Position numbers and translations under genes: made by a program. A stretch of DNA of 64,000 nucleotides from the NCBI RefSeq assembly GCF_000519085.1, contig NZ_KI912577.1:4272035-4336034 (forward strand), read 5' to 3'. Origin of the DNA: Methylobacterium sp. 10 (GTDB lineage Bacteria; Pseudomonadota; Alphaproteobacteria; Rhizobiales; Beijerinckiaceae). The notes beneath the pieces were generated by a model. It had not been told where the DNA came from, did not search any database, and saw only the letters and a program-made list of their open reading frames with translations. Shown here one piece after another: positions 24,003-32,969 of this stretch. Within the stretch, counting starts at the first letter, position 1. The number at the start of each line of letters is the position of its first letter.

Positions 24003-24656
24003 ATGAGTGAGCATCTTGACACTGTCAATCCCTCGAAGGGCGTCAAAGCGGCAGGGGTCGCCGCTTACCATCACGGCGACTTGCGGGCCGCTCTGATCCA
24101 GGCGGCGACGGCCCTCGTGCGGGAACGCGGGATCGACGGGTTCTCCTTGAGGGAAGCGGCACGGCGCGCGGGCGTTTCGCCGGCGGCCCCGCAGCATCAT
24201 TTCGGCGATGCGCGCGGGCTCCTCACCGCATTGGCGACGGAGGGGTTCCTGATGCTGGGCGACGCGCTGGCGGCGGCCGATTCCGATGCGACCGACCGCG
24301 ACGGGCGCATCCGCGCGCAAGGCCGGGCCTATGTCGCCTTCGCCCTCGACCACCCGGCCGAGTTCGACACGATGTGGCGCTGTGCGCGGATCGATACGGG
24401 CGATGCGGCCTATGTGGCAGCGGCCGGCCGCGCGTTCGGGCTCCTGAAAGCGGCGGTGGCCGGAACCCATTTCGAGGATGGCGAGCTACCGGCTGCATCC
24501 CATCACACCGCACCGGACCCGAAGGCCATCGCCTGCTGGTCCCTGGTCCATGGTCTCGCGCGGCTCGCCCTCGACGGGGCGCTAGGGCCGGCAGAGGCGG
24601 CGCGCGGAGCCATCGACGGGATGCTGGAGCCGGTCCTCGACTGCCTGACGGTGTGA
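24003..24656 (+). CDS. TetR/AcrR family transcriptional regulator
   Basis: TetR-type repressor, 217 aa. The DNA-binding HTH is 'HGDLRAALIQAATALVRERG' followed by 'FSLREAARRAGVSPAAPQHHFGD'. The C-terminal domain ends 'AIACWSLVHGLARLALDGAL', which fits the WHG (TetR_C_33) subgroup. It is divergent from the ABA4-like/membrane pair, which is its likely target. Start at the ATG 24003; the long in-frame upstream sequence overlaps the divergent gene. Confidence 0.9.
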   Translation: MSEHLDTVNPSKGVKAAGVAAYHHGDLRAALIQAATALVRERGIDGFSLREAARRAGVSPAAPQHHFGDARGLLTALATEGFLMLGDALAAADSDATDRDGRIRAQGRAYVAFALDHPAEFDTMWRCARIDTGDAAYVAAAGRAFGLLKAAVAGTHFEDGELPAASHHTAPDPKAIACWSLVHGLARLALDGALGPAEAARGAIDGMLEPVLDCLTV

Positions 24657-24739
24657 TGCCGGGACGACGCGGCCCAATGCCCGCTCTCATCGCGAGGCCG
24701 GGGGGATCCGCTCCGGTCTTCGCGGGATAGGGCCCGTCG

Positions 24740-25729
24740 TCAGGCGACCCCCGCCCGCAGCAGGTCGTGATAATGCACGAGGCCCACGGGCCGCTCGTTC
24801 TCCACGACGATCAGCGAGGTGATCTTCATCGATTCCTGGATTTCCAGGGCCTTGGCGAGAAGGGTCTCGGGGCTCACCGTGCGTGGCCTGACGCTCATCA
24901 GGGCTTCGACGACGAGACTGTCGAGGTCGGCCCTGAAGACGTTGCGACGCAGGTCGCCGTCGGTGAGGATGCCGGCGAGGCGGCCGTCCTCTTCCACCAC
25001 CACCACCGATCCGAACCCCTTGGCGTCGATCTCGGCGATGGCGGCCCGCATGCCCGTGCCGCGCTGGACCACCGGCAGCTGTTCGCCCGCATGCATCACT
25101 TCGCGGACCTGCCGGAGCGAGGCTCCCAGGCGTCCGCCGGGATGGTAGATGCCGAATTCACGGGCGGAGAAACCGCGGGCCTCGAGCAGGGCAATGGCAA
25201 GCGCGTCGCCCAGGGCGAGCTGCATCGCCGTGGAGGTGGTGGGCGCGAGCCCGTTGGGACAGGCTTCGCGGGCCTTGGGCAGAGTCAGGCAGACATCGGC
25301 CTCCCGCCCGAGGGTCGAGCCGGCATTCGCCGTGATGGCGATGAGGCCGACCCGGTAGCGCCGCGCATAGCCGATGATGTTGGCGAGTTCCGTGGTCTCG
25401 CCCGACCAGGACAGGGCGACGACGACGTCCTCCGGCTGGATCATGCCGAGATCGCCATGGCTCGCCTCTGCCGGATGGACATAGAGGGCAGGCGTGCCGG
25501 TGGAGGCCATGGTCGCCGCGATCTTGCGGCCGACATGGCCGGACTTGCCCATGCCGGTGAGGATGGCGCGGCCCTTGGCGGTGGAGATGCGGGCGACGGC
25601 GTCCGAGAAGGCCGTGCCGAGACCGTTGCCGATGGCCTCCATCAGGCAGCGCAGGCCCTCGCACTCGGTCTCGATGGTGCGCAGGGCCGAGGCGATGGCG
25701 GGCGCATGGCCGGCATCGGGGGGCGACAT
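24740..25729 (-). CDS. kdsD: KpsF/GutQ family arabinose-5-phosphate isomerase
   Basis: Sugar-phosphate isomerase of about 329 aa that converts ribulose-5-phosphate to arabinose-5-phosphate, the first step to Kdo for lipopolysaccharide. Domains: an SIS domain (about 40-180) with 'GRAILTGMGKSGHVGRKIAATMASTG' and 'ALSWSGETTEL', followed by two CBS domains with 'GFGSVVVVEEDGRLAGILTDGDLRR' and 'SLIVVENERPVGLVHYHDLLRAG'. I chose the ATG at 25729, which has GGAG six bases upstream; the ATG at 25756 is a fair alternative. It stands alone in this window. Confidence 0.92.
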   Translation of the reverse strand: MSPPDAGHAPAIASALRTIETECEGLRCLMEAIGNGLGTAFSDAVARISTAKGRAILTGMGKSGHVGRKIAATMASTGTPALYVHPAEASHGDLGMIQPEDVVVALSWSGETTELANIIGYARRYRVGLIAITANAGSTLGREADVCLTLPKAREACPNGLAPTTSTAMQLALGDALAIALLEARGFSAREFGIYHPGGRLGASLRQVREVMHAGEQLPVVQRGTGMRAAIAEIDAKGFGSVVVVEEDGRLAGILTDGDLRRNVFRADLDSLVVEALMSVRPRTVSPETLLAKALEIQESMKITSLIVVENERPVGLVHYHDLLRAGVA

Positions 25730-25756
25730 CCGCTTCTCCGCTGCAGCACCGCCCAT

Positions 25757-26056
25757 GACAATCCCCGCCTTCGCCGGCGCGCGCGGCGCCATGACGTGCC
25801 GCCTATGCAAGGCGAATGTGGTCGGATGGGGGCTTGGGCGCGTGGGACGCCGCGCACCGGTATTTGCGGCGGGGTGGCGGAGACGAGGGTATCGGGGGCG
25901 GGCGGCAGGAGTTCCAGGCTGCCCGGTGGATGGAACTATACTGTGCCGATGTTGAAAAATTTCCGATCGCAACAAGTGATCGTTAACCGTTCGGCTGGAA
26001 TGTCAAATTTCAAGTAAAGGCTGATCGTTGCGATCCGCGGTCAGGAAGAGGTTTTC
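25757..26056. other. intergenic region upstream of chemoreceptor and kdsD
   Basis: About 300 bases between two divergent genes. The kdsD-proximal part is GC-rich. From about 25925 to 26020 the sequence becomes AT-richer (around GAACTATACTGTGCC and AATGTCAAATTTCAAG), probably the chemoreceptor promoter region. No ORF, repeat or clear operator is visible. Confidence 0.4.
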
Positions 26057-27745
26057 ATGTCGATCCAGACTCGCTCGATTCGTGCCAAGCTCATCACGGC
26101 ATTTTCCCTGCTTACTTTGTTTGTCATTGGCCTGGGGGTGCTTGGGATCGTCAGTACGCAGCGCATGCGCGAGCAAGCTCTCGATATCGAAAACAATTGG
26201 CTTCCGAGCGTTCGTATCCTCGGCGAGATCGATACTCTGACGGCTCGCAACAACGGCGTCATGCTGCGTCACACGCAGGAGACCGACCCCCAGAGGCTGG
26301 CGACCATCGAGGGCGACCTCGTGCGGTTCGGAAAGAGGATCGACGAGAAGAAGATCGCCTATGAGCGGATGATCGCCTCTCCCGAAGAGCGCGAACTCTA
26401 CGACACGTTCACGCGCGAGGCCGCGAAATTCGCCGCGATCCGCCAGACCATCCTGGAGATGTCCCGCAGCGGGGAGAAGGCGCAGGCCTTCTCGTTCTAC
26501 GAGACCAAGGGGATCACCATCCGCCGGGGCATGTCGGACGCCCTCGAAAAGCTGGTGAGCCTGAACAATGTCGGGGCGGATCAGGCGCAGGCGCGGAGCA
26601 AGTCGGTCTTCGAAGAGGCCCGGACCCTGGGCATCGCCGCCATCGTCGTCGCCGTCCTCCTCTCCGTCCTGTCCGCCTTCCTGATCATCCGCGGCGTGAG
26701 CCGGGGCATCGATTCCGTGGTGCAGCCGATGCAGGCGCTCGCCGCCGGCGACCTGTCGGTGACCATTCCGCACCAGAACGTCAGGACCGAGATCGGGCGC
26801 ATCGCCGACGCCGTGCAGGTGTTCAAGGACGGATTGCACCGGATGAAGGCTCTGGAAGACGAGACCGCCCTGGCCCGTGCCGGCGCGGAAGCACAGCGCA
26901 AGGCCGCCATGCGGTCCATGGCCGACGGCTTCGAGTCCGCCGTGGGCGGGATCATCCAGAGCGTGTCCAGTTCGGCGACGGAGTTGCAGGCCACCGCGCA
27001 GAGCATGGCCGGCACCGCGACGGAGACCGCCGCGCAATCCACCAGCGTTGCCGCCGCCGCGGAACAGGCCGCCTCGAACGTCACCACCGTGGCGGCCGCG
27101 GCCGAGGAACTCGGCTCGTCGGTGCAGGAAATCGGCCGTCAGGTCAGCGCCTCGGCCGGCTTGGCCCATGTCGCCGTCGAGGAAACCGCGCGGACCGCGC
27201 TGCTCGTGAAGGACCTGAACAGCGCCGTGGCGAAGATCGGCGACGTGGTGACGATGATCAGCGCCATCGCTGGCCAGACCAACCTCCTGGCCCTGAACGC
27301 AACCATTGAGGCGGCCCGTGCCGGTGAGTCGGGGCGCGGCTTCGCCGTCGTGGCCGCCGAGGTGAAGGAACTCGCCAACCAGACCGCCAGGGCGACCGAG
27401 GAGATCGGCGGCCACATCGCCTCGATCCAAGGCTCCACCGATCAGGCGGTCTCGGCGATCGGCGGCATCACCACCCGCATCCAGGAGATCAGCGCCGTCG
27501 CCACCACGATCGCGGCCGCGGTGGAGGAGCAGGGTGCCGCCACGCAGGAGATCGTCCGCAACGTGTCCCAGGCCGCCACTGGCACGGGGGAGGTCACGGT
27601 GAACATCGCGGGCGTGGCGGGCGCCGCCGAGGAGACCGGCGCTGCCGCCAGCCAGGTGCTCGGTGCGGCCTCGGAGCTGTCGCGGCAGTCCGAACATCTC
27701 AACTCCGAGCTGGGCCGCTTCCTCGCCACGATCCGCGCGGCCTGA
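26057..27745 (+). CDS. methyl-accepting chemotaxis protein
   Basis: Chemoreceptor of 562 aa. Order: helix 1 (about 12-32), a periplasmic four-helix-bundle sensor of about 150 residues, helix 2 near 'LGIAAIVVAVLLSVLSAFLII', HAMP ('VVQPMQALAAGDLSVTIPHQ'), then the signalling coiled coil. The hairpin tip 'VTMISAIAGQTNLLALNATIEAARAGESGRGFAVVAAEVK' is the CheA/CheW-binding signature, well conserved. It should feed ligand information to CheA. The gene is solitary, as is common for receptors in this group. Ligand unknown. Confidence 0.95.
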   Translation: MSIQTRSIRAKLITAFSLLTLFVIGLGVLGIVSTQRMREQALDIENNWLPSVRILGEIDTLTARNNGVMLRHTQETDPQRLATIEGDLVRFGKRIDEKKIAYERMIASPEERELYDTFTREAAKFAAIRQTILEMSRSGEKAQAFSFYETKGITIRRGMSDALEKLVSLNNVGADQAQARSKSVFEEARTLGIAAIVVAVLLSVLSAFLIIRGVSRGIDSVVQPMQALAAGDLSVTIPHQNVRTEIGRIADAVQVFKDGLHRMKALEDETALARAGAEAQRKAAMRSMADGFESAVGGIIQSVSSSATELQATAQSMAGTATETAAQSTSVAAAAEQAASNVTTVAAAAEELGSSVQEIGRQVSASAGLAHVAVEETARTALLVKDLNSAVAKIGDVVTMISAIAGQTNLLALNATIEAARAGESGRGFAVVAAEVKELANQTARATEEIGGHIASIQGSTDQAVSAIGGITTRIQEISAVATTIAAAVEEQGAATQEIVRNVSQAATGTGEVTVNIAGVAGAAEETGAAASQVLGAASELSRQSEHLNSELGRFLATIRAA

Positions 27746-27939
27746 CCGGGGTCGGGCTCCTGCGCGGGGGAGCGCCGTCTCCCTCCGCGACAGGTCAGGT
27801 CGCCTCAATGGGGTCGCCACCAGCGGCACGTGGCGATTGCCTTCCGGGTCGCCCGCCCCGACGCGAAAGGCGAAGACGCGGCGCCGAATGCCCCTTGGTC
27901 AACTGGTGAAATCGTCCCCCGGCGCGGTATGCGTTTCGG

Positions 27940-28434
27940 ATGCAGCGCGTCATCGTCATGGGGCCGCCCGGAAGCGGAAAATCGACACTGGCGCGGCGTC
28001 TCGGCGCCGTGCATGACCTGCCCGTCTTCCACCTCGACCAAGCCTATTTCCGCCCCGGGTGGGAGCCCGTGCCGGCCACCGAGTTCCGTGCCGAGGTCGA
28101 GCGTCTCGCGGCCCTCCCCCACTGGATCATCGACGGGAACTACACGGACGTGATCGGGCCGCGCTTCGCGGCGGCGGACATCCTGGTCTATCTCGATCTT
28201 CCGGCCTGGCTGACGATGGCGCGCGTGATCCGGCGCCTGGTGGCGAGCTATGGCAGGGTCCGGCCGGATGCAGCGCGCGGATGCCCGGAACGGCTCGATG
28301 CCGAGTTCCTGCGCTACGTCTGGACCTGGAACCGCAAGAGGCGGGCCCGGAACCTCGCCCTGATCGAGCGGTTTCCCGGCAGGGTCGTCATTTTGGCGAG
28401 CCGGGCGGAGCAGCGCCGGTTCGAAGGGACGTGA
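27940..28434 (+). CDS. P-loop kinase-like protein (adenylate kinase / topology modulation type)
   Basis: Small P-loop NTPase of 164 aa. Walker A is 'VMGPPGSGKSTLARRLG' (positions about 6-22), followed by 'LPVFHLDQAYFRPGWEPV', 'HWIIDGNYTDVIGPRFAAADILVYLDLPAW' and a C-terminal 'WTWNRKRRARN'. This layout is that of the nucleotide-kinase-like proteins often annotated as DNA topology modulation protein FlaR; that name has little biochemical support, so the substrate is unknown. It is 97 bases upstream of selO and may share its transcript. Confidence 0.8.
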   Translation: MQRVIVMGPPGSGKSTLARRLGAVHDLPVFHLDQAYFRPGWEPVPATEFRAEVERLAALPHWIIDGNYTDVIGPRFAAADILVYLDLPAWLTMARVIRRLVASYGRVRPDAARGCPERLDAEFLRYVWTWNRKRRARNLALIERFPGRVVILASRAEQRRFEGT

Positions 28435-28531
28435 CCCTTCCCCAATAGGCGCTCGCATCGATCGGGGACCGGTGTCATCTCCGGCCCGCCCTCGCTAGAG
28501 TCCGGCGCATCGTAGGAACCCGCGCCAGCCC

Positions 28532-29962
28532 ATGCCATCACCCCGCACCGCCGCGAAGCACGCCGAACTCGGCCCCGATTTCTACGACGTCGTCGCTGCC
28601 GCCGATTTCCCGAAGACGATCCTGCGCTATCGGAACCGGCCCTGGTCGGCACGGGTAGGATTCGACGGCCTTTCCGACGAATCGTGGCTCGCGCATTTCG
28701 GCCGGTTCCAGCCCCTCGCCGGCAGCCTGCCCCAGCCTCTGGCGCTGCGCTATCACGGCCACCAGTTCCGCTCCTACAACCCCGAACTCGGCGATGGGCG
28801 CGGCTTCCTGTTCGCCCAGCTTTACGACCTCGCTGACGGTCGTCTTCTCGATCTCGCCACCAAGGGCAGCGGCACCACGCCGTGGTCGCGCACGGCCGAT
28901 GGCCGCCTCACCCTCAAGGGCGGCATGCGCGAGATCCTCGCCACCTCCATGCTCGAGGCGCTGGGCGTCGACACGTCGAAGACGTTCAGCCTGATCGAGA
29001 CCGGCGAAGAGCTGGAGCGGGGCGACGAGCCCTCGCCCGCCCGGTCCAGCGTTCTGGTGCGCCTCAGCCATTCCCATATCCGCATCGGCAGCTTCCAGCG
29101 CCCGCTGGCGCTGGACGAGCCACACAACATCGAGAAGCTCCTCGATTATGCGGTGCGCACCTACCTGCCGGAGGCCTGGCGCGAGGAGACCGCCCCCCGT
29201 GCCGTCGCCTTCCTGGAGCAGGTCTGCCGGCGGGTCGCCCGCACGGGTGCCCAGTGGATGGCGGCGGGCTTCGTCCACGGGGTGCTCAACACCGACAACA
29301 TCAACATCACGGGCGAGAGCTTCGATTACGGCCCCTGGCGCTTCGCGCCGACCAGTGACCCGAGCTTCACCGCCGCCTATTTCGACGTCCATGGACTCTA
29401 CAGTTTCGGCCGCCAGCCCGAGGCCCTGTTCTGGAATCTCAGCCGGCTCGCGGAATGCCTGATGCCGCTCGCCGACCGCGACGCCCTCGAAGGCGCCCTC
29501 AAAGTCTTCGGATCGAGCCTGCAGGACGCCTTCGCCGATGCGCTCCTGGCCCGGCTCGGTCTCGCCAAGCCCGCCGATGAGGCAGACCTGCACCGCTTCG
29601 TCGCCGCGTTCTGGGGGTTTCTCGCGAAGAGCCGGGCGCCGTTCGAGCAGACCTTCTTCGACTGGTACGGCGGTCTCGCCAGTTCCGATCGCGCGGCGGC
29701 GAGCCCCTCTGCCGCCTTCTACGAGCGCGAGGATTTCGCCGCCGTCCGGGCCAGCCTTGCATCCTTGTCCCCGGTCGAGAACATCCGTCTCGATCATCCG
29801 TATTTTGCCGGGACCACGCCCTGCACGATGCTGATCGAGGAGGTCGAGAGCCTGTGGGATCCCATCGCCGAGCGGGACGACTGGTCGGCGCTCCATGCCA
29901 AGCTCGATGCGATCGCCCAGATGGCGGAGGCCTACGGTACGGCGCCTTCACCCGTCGCCTGA
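28532..29962 (+). CDS. selO: protein adenylyltransferase SelO (YdiU)
   Basis: SelO-family pseudokinase that AMPylates proteins, with a reported role in redox homeostasis. The 476 aa protein is full length. Signature pieces are 'LALRYHGHQFRSYNPELGDGRG', 'LDLATKGSGTTPWSR', 'GRLTLKGGMREILATSMLEALG' and 'GFVHGVLNTDNINITGESFDYGPW', where the catalytic-loop asparagine/aspartate and the metal-binding DYG lie. Starts at the ATG 28532. Weakly linked to the P-loop gene upstream; a hypothetical gene follows. Confidence 0.95.
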   Translation: MPSPRTAAKHAELGPDFYDVVAAADFPKTILRYRNRPWSARVGFDGLSDESWLAHFGRFQPLAGSLPQPLALRYHGHQFRSYNPELGDGRGFLFAQLYDLADGRLLDLATKGSGTTPWSRTADGRLTLKGGMREILATSMLEALGVDTSKTFSLIETGEELERGDEPSPARSSVLVRLSHSHIRIGSFQRPLALDEPHNIEKLLDYAVRTYLPEAWREETAPRAVAFLEQVCRRVARTGAQWMAAGFVHGVLNTDNINITGESFDYGPWRFAPTSDPSFTAAYFDVHGLYSFGRQPEALFWNLSRLAECLMPLADRDALEGALKVFGSSLQDAFADALLARLGLAKPADEADLHRFVAAFWGFLAKSRAPFEQTFFDWYGGLASSDRAAASPSAAFYEREDFAAVRASLASLSPVENIRLDHPYFAGTTPCTMLIEEVESLWDPIAERDDWSALHAKLDAIAQMAEAYGTAPSPVA

Positions 29963-30005
29963 GACGGCGCCCTGTTTCGGACACATGGCTGCGTAGGTTC
30001 AGGCG

Positions 30006-30596
30006 ATGGCGGCGGTCGACGTCCGCCTGGACGGCACGATGACGGATATTCGGATCACGGCGGGCTCCTTCGGCGAGGGAGTGGCCACTTACGACAACGG
30101 CGTGTTCCGCTTTCCCAACGGCGATATCCGTGGCGTGGAGGATCTCTCCGACCTCGGCCTGCCGACCGAAGCGGCGCCGGAGCCCCATTGGAGCGGAGAC
30201 ATCGTGCGTGGTCTCCAGGGCGCTCTTGCCACCTCGACCAAGGGATTGCCGTCGCCCTTCGGTTTTGCCGCCTCCTTCGTGGGGCTCGGGCTCGACGTCC
30301 TCGAATCCACGGCCACTACCGCCGCGACCCTGCCGATCACGTTCACCGACGGCGCCAGCGCGACGATGGCCGCCGACGGCGCCGTGGCGGCTCTGATCCT
30401 GCGCGACCGCGAGGTGGTGCGCCTCGCGCTCGAACGGAGGGCACCCGCCCCGGCGGTCCAGTCGGTACCCGAGCCGGAGCCGACGGTCCCGGCACCGGAT
30501 CCGACCGATCCGACCCTGACGTCGATGTTCCAGTACGAAAAGCGCAAGGGACGCCTGCGTCGTGTCGTGACCGAGAAAACATCTCAGGAGCCCTGA
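30006..30596 (+). CDS. hypothetical protein
   Basis: Unrecognised protein of 196 aa. Codon usage is like its neighbours. It has an N-terminal part with alternating strands (DIRITAGSFGEGVATYDNG, VFRFPNGDIRGVEDLSDLG), a glycine/alanine-rich hydrophobic middle (LPSPFGFAASFVGLGLDVL) and 'LPITFTDGASATMAADGAV', then a Pro-rich linker and a basic tail ('QYEKRKGRLRRVV'). A second ATG at 30039 is an alternative start. The middle strands resemble a small beta domain such as the PH-like or SHOCT-associated domains, but I cannot assign it. It lies 43 bases after selO on the same strand. Confidence 0.65.
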   Translation: MAAVDVRLDGTMTDIRITAGSFGEGVATYDNGVFRFPNGDIRGVEDLSDLGLPTEAAPEPHWSGDIVRGLQGALATSTKGLPSPFGFAASFVGLGLDVLESTATTAATLPITFTDGASATMAADGAVAALILRDREVVRLALERRAPAPAVQSVPEPEPTVPAPDPTDPTLTSMFQYEKRKGRLRRVVTEKTSQEP

Positions 30597-30678
30597 GCAG
30601 ACGCCGCGGATTTCCCATTCGCTGAAGCTTGGCCGCTTCCTTTCTGGGCAAAGAGCGGGGGCTTAGGGGGGCTGCGCC

Positions 30679-31071
30679 CTACCCGTCGATGACGCTCACA
30701 TGCGCCGCCACGACCTTCCAGCCGTCGGGGAAGCGGATCCAGGTCTGGCTTTGCCGGCCGACCTTGCCGGGCGAGCCGTCGCGGCGGAACAGGGTCATCG
30801 CCACCGCCGTATCGCGCCCGTAGGCCGTGATCACCGTATCCGACAGAGTCCGTTCCAGCCCGGCCGGCGAGCGGGCACGGCGGAAGGCACGGATCGCGTC
30901 CATGCCGTAGAGGTTCTCACCCCCGCCATAGCGGATGGTGCGGGGATCGTCGTGGAACAGGGCTTCCAGGGTCGCCACGTCGTTGCCGGTGAGCGCCGCC
31001 TCATAGGCCGCGAAGGCGGCCTCGACCTCGGCGATCACGTCGGGCGCATCGATCTCCATCGGCTCACTCAC
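30679..31071 (-). CDS. AtzH/HpxZ-like (DUF3225, SnoaL-fold) protein
   Basis: A SnoaL/NTF2-fold protein of 130 aa: 'DVIAEVEAAFAAYEAALTGNDVATLEALFHDDPRTIRYG' then 'ENLYGMDAIRAFRRARSPAG' and 'GRQSQTWIRFPDGWKVVAAHVS'. This matches the DUF3225 group named HpxZ or AtzH. In Pseudomonas ADP, AtzH hydrolyses 1,3-dicarboxyurea made by AtzE-AtzG; HpxZ is linked to oxalurate catabolism. It starts at a GTG overlapping the amidase stop (GTGA); an internal ATG at 31059 is the alternative. Third gene of the AtzG-AtzE-AtzH order, so function is inferred jointly. Confidence 0.85.
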   Translation of the reverse strand: MSEPMEIDAPDVIAEVEAAFAAYEAALTGNDVATLEALFHDDPRTIRYGGGENLYGMDAIRAFRRARSPAGLERTLSDTVITAYGRDTAVAMTLFRRDGSPGKVGRQSQTWIRFPDGWKVVAAHVSVIDG

Positions 31072-32474
31072 AGGATCGCATGCGGCGCGGAGACCACGCC
31101 TTCCCGTTCCAGATGCCGCGCGACTCGAAGCGCCAGATCCTCGCGCCACGGGGCGGCGATCACCTGGACGCCGAGGGGCAGACCGTCGTCGAGCCGCACA
31201 GGCACCGCCACCACGGGCAGGCCGATGAACGAGATCGGCTGGGTGAAGACGCCGATATTCGCCCGCACCGGCAGGGTCACCCCGTCGAGTTCGAAGGTGA
31301 CCTGGCCCGATCTCGGAGCCCGGCACGGTGTCGAGGGGGCCAGGATGATGTCGACCTCGCGGAACAGGTCGAGCATCGCCGCCCGGTACCAGCGGCGGAA
31401 GCGTTGCGCGCGCTCGACGAAGGGGGCCGGGATCATCGCCCCCGCGATCAGACGGTCGCGCACGGCTGGGTCGAAATCGGCGGCCCGGGTCCGCAGCCGG
31501 TCGAGATGGAGGGCGGCGCCCTCGGCGGCTGTGATGAGGTAGGCGGCAGCCCGCGCCCGCGCGGCTTCGGGGATCTCGACCCGGCGCCCGGAGCCCAGGG
31601 ATGCGGCGATGGTTTCCACCGCCACGAAGGCCTCGTTATCACCGCCACGCGCGAAGTATCCGCCCGCCATGGCGATCCGCAGATCGCCGATGCCGACATC
31701 GAGGCTCGGCATGGCGGGATCGGGGGGCCGGGTGGTCGCCACCGGGTCGTCCGGATCGGGTCCCTGCATGGCATCGTAGGACAGGGCGAGATCGGTGACG
31801 CTGCGGGCCATCGGCCCGAGATGGTCGAGGCTGCCGACGAAGGGGAAGCTGCCCGCCCGCGTCAGCCGGCCATAGGTGGGCTTCAGCCCGAAACAGCCGC
31901 AGAAGGCGGACGGGACGCGGATCGAGCCGTTGGTGTCCGAGCCGAGGGCCAGGGGAACGAGGCCCGCGCCGATGGCGCCACCCGAGCCCCCGGACGAGCC
32001 GCCGGACATGTGCCCGAGATCGTGCGGGTTGCGGGTCGCGCCGTCATGGACGTTCTCGCCGGTGAAATCATAGGCATACTCGCCCATGTTGAGGCCGCCC
32101 ACGAGGATGGCCCCGGCGGCTTCGAGCCGTCGCACCAGGGCACCGTCCCGTTCGGCGGGAGCGAGATCGCGGTTGATCTTCGAGCCCGCCCGCGTCGGCA
32201 GGCCCGCGATGTCGATGAGGTTCTTCACCGCGAAGGGCACGCCCGCCAACGGCCCCAACGCCTCCCCACGGGCTCGCGCCGCATCCAGGGCGTCGGCCCT
32301 GCCCAGCGCGCGCTCGGGCAGCACGTCGGTGAAGGCGTTGACCGACGCGTCCACCCGCGCGATGCGCGCCAGCACGGCCTCGGTCACCAGGCGGGCGCTG
32401 ATCACCCCGTCCCTGACGGACCCGGCGAGGTCGGCCGCGTGCATCGTGCTCGGATCGTTCATCTCTCCGCTCAT
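31068..32474 (-). CDS. AtzE-like amidase (amidase signature family)
   Basis: Amidase-signature enzyme, 468 aa. The Ser-cisSer-Lys triad is present: Lys84 in 'GVPFAVKNLIDI', the cis-serine in 'MSGGSSGGSGGAIG' (160/161) and the nucleophile Ser184 in 'LGSDTNGSIRVPSAFCG'. The partner genes define the subgroup: a DUF4089 (AtzG-like) gene upstream overlaps its ATG, and an AtzH-like gene overlaps its stop. Known AtzE-AtzG is a 1-carboxybiuret amidohydrolase in cyanuric acid breakdown, but this trio is widespread in bacteria without atrazine pathways and may serve pyrimidine, purine or oxalurate nitrogen recovery. The actual substrate is unproved. Confidence 0.9.
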   Translation of the reverse strand: MSGEMNDPSTMHAADLAGSVRDGVISARLVTEAVLARIARVDASVNAFTDVLPERALGRADALDAARARGEALGPLAGVPFAVKNLIDIAGLPTRAGSKINRDLAPAERDGALVRRLEAAGAILVGGLNMGEYAYDFTGENVHDGATRNPHDLGHMSGGSSGGSGGAIGAGLVPLALGSDTNGSIRVPSAFCGCFGLKPTYGRLTRAGSFPFVGSLDHLGPMARSVTDLALSYDAMQGPDPDDPVATTRPPDPAMPSLDVGIGDLRIAMAGGYFARGGDNEAFVAVETIAASLGSGRRVEIPEAARARAAAYLITAAEGAALHLDRLRTRAADFDPAVRDRLIAGAMIPAPFVERAQRFRRWYRAAMLDLFREVDIILAPSTPCRAPRSGQVTFELDGVTLPVRANIGVFTQPISFIGLPVVAVPVRLDDGLPLGVQVIAAPWREDLALRVARHLEREGVVSAPHAIL

Positions 32475-32677
32475 GCCGCAAAGACCGGAGCCGGCTCCGC
32501 CTCGTCGGGCAGGGGAAACCCGGCGACGAGGCCGGCGGCGCCGTGGAGCACGGTGAGGTTCGCCCCCACAGCCGCGACCCAGGCGGGATCGAGGGGAATG
32601 CCGAGGAGGGCGGAGGCGGCGTCGATATAGGCATCGAGCCCACCCGATGCGGGCTCGGTCTTCGGCATCTCGGCCAT
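32471..32677 (-). CDS. AtzG-like DUF4089 small subunit
   Basis: A 68 aa helical protein with the DUF4089 pattern 'LDAYIDAASALLGIPLDPAW' and 'VGANLTVLHGAAGLVAGFPL'. AtzG packs against AtzE as the small subunit, similar to GatC in the GatCAB amidotransferase. The stop overlaps the AtzE-like start (ATGA at 32471-32474), supporting a stable complex. It is the first gene of the minus-strand operon; upstream is the divergent NrtR-like operon. Confidence 0.88.
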   Translation of the reverse strand: MAEMPKTEPASGGLDAYIDAASALLGIPLDPAWVAAVGANLTVLHGAAGLVAGFPLPDEAEPAPVFAA

Positions 32678-32911
32678 GGCTTCCTCCTCAAACCCCGATC
32701 CGGCGGAACCGCCGCATCCCGGGGAGCAAGGGTCGGGCCGGACCCGATGACGATCTCACGGAAGTACCCCGGGCGTCACGGCCCTCTCTAGGAGGTCAGG
32801 CGTCTTCCCCCCATCCGCCGTCAGGAGATCGTGAGAGCGGGCGAAACGGGTCCGTCGGACCCGATGGCATCCGATCCTCGCCATCGTTCCGGATGACGTC
32901 GAACTCGGCCC

Positions 32912-32946
32912 TTGTCTTATACGCAAATCGCATCTAACTAAGATGC
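32912..32946 (+). promoter_or_regulatory. promoter with overlapping inverted repeat upstream of NrtR-like gene
   Basis: TTGTCT (32912-32917) and TAACTA (32935-32940) are spaced by 17 bases. GCATCT (32930-32935), spacer AACTA, AGATGC (32941-32946) form an inverted repeat over the -10 box. A repressor bound there would block RNA polymerase, so autoregulation by the Nudix-type regulator is likely. The start codon at 32970 would then have a leader of about 23 bases. Confidence 0.5.
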
Positions 32947-32969
32947 AGAACGAATATAAGAGTTGTCCC

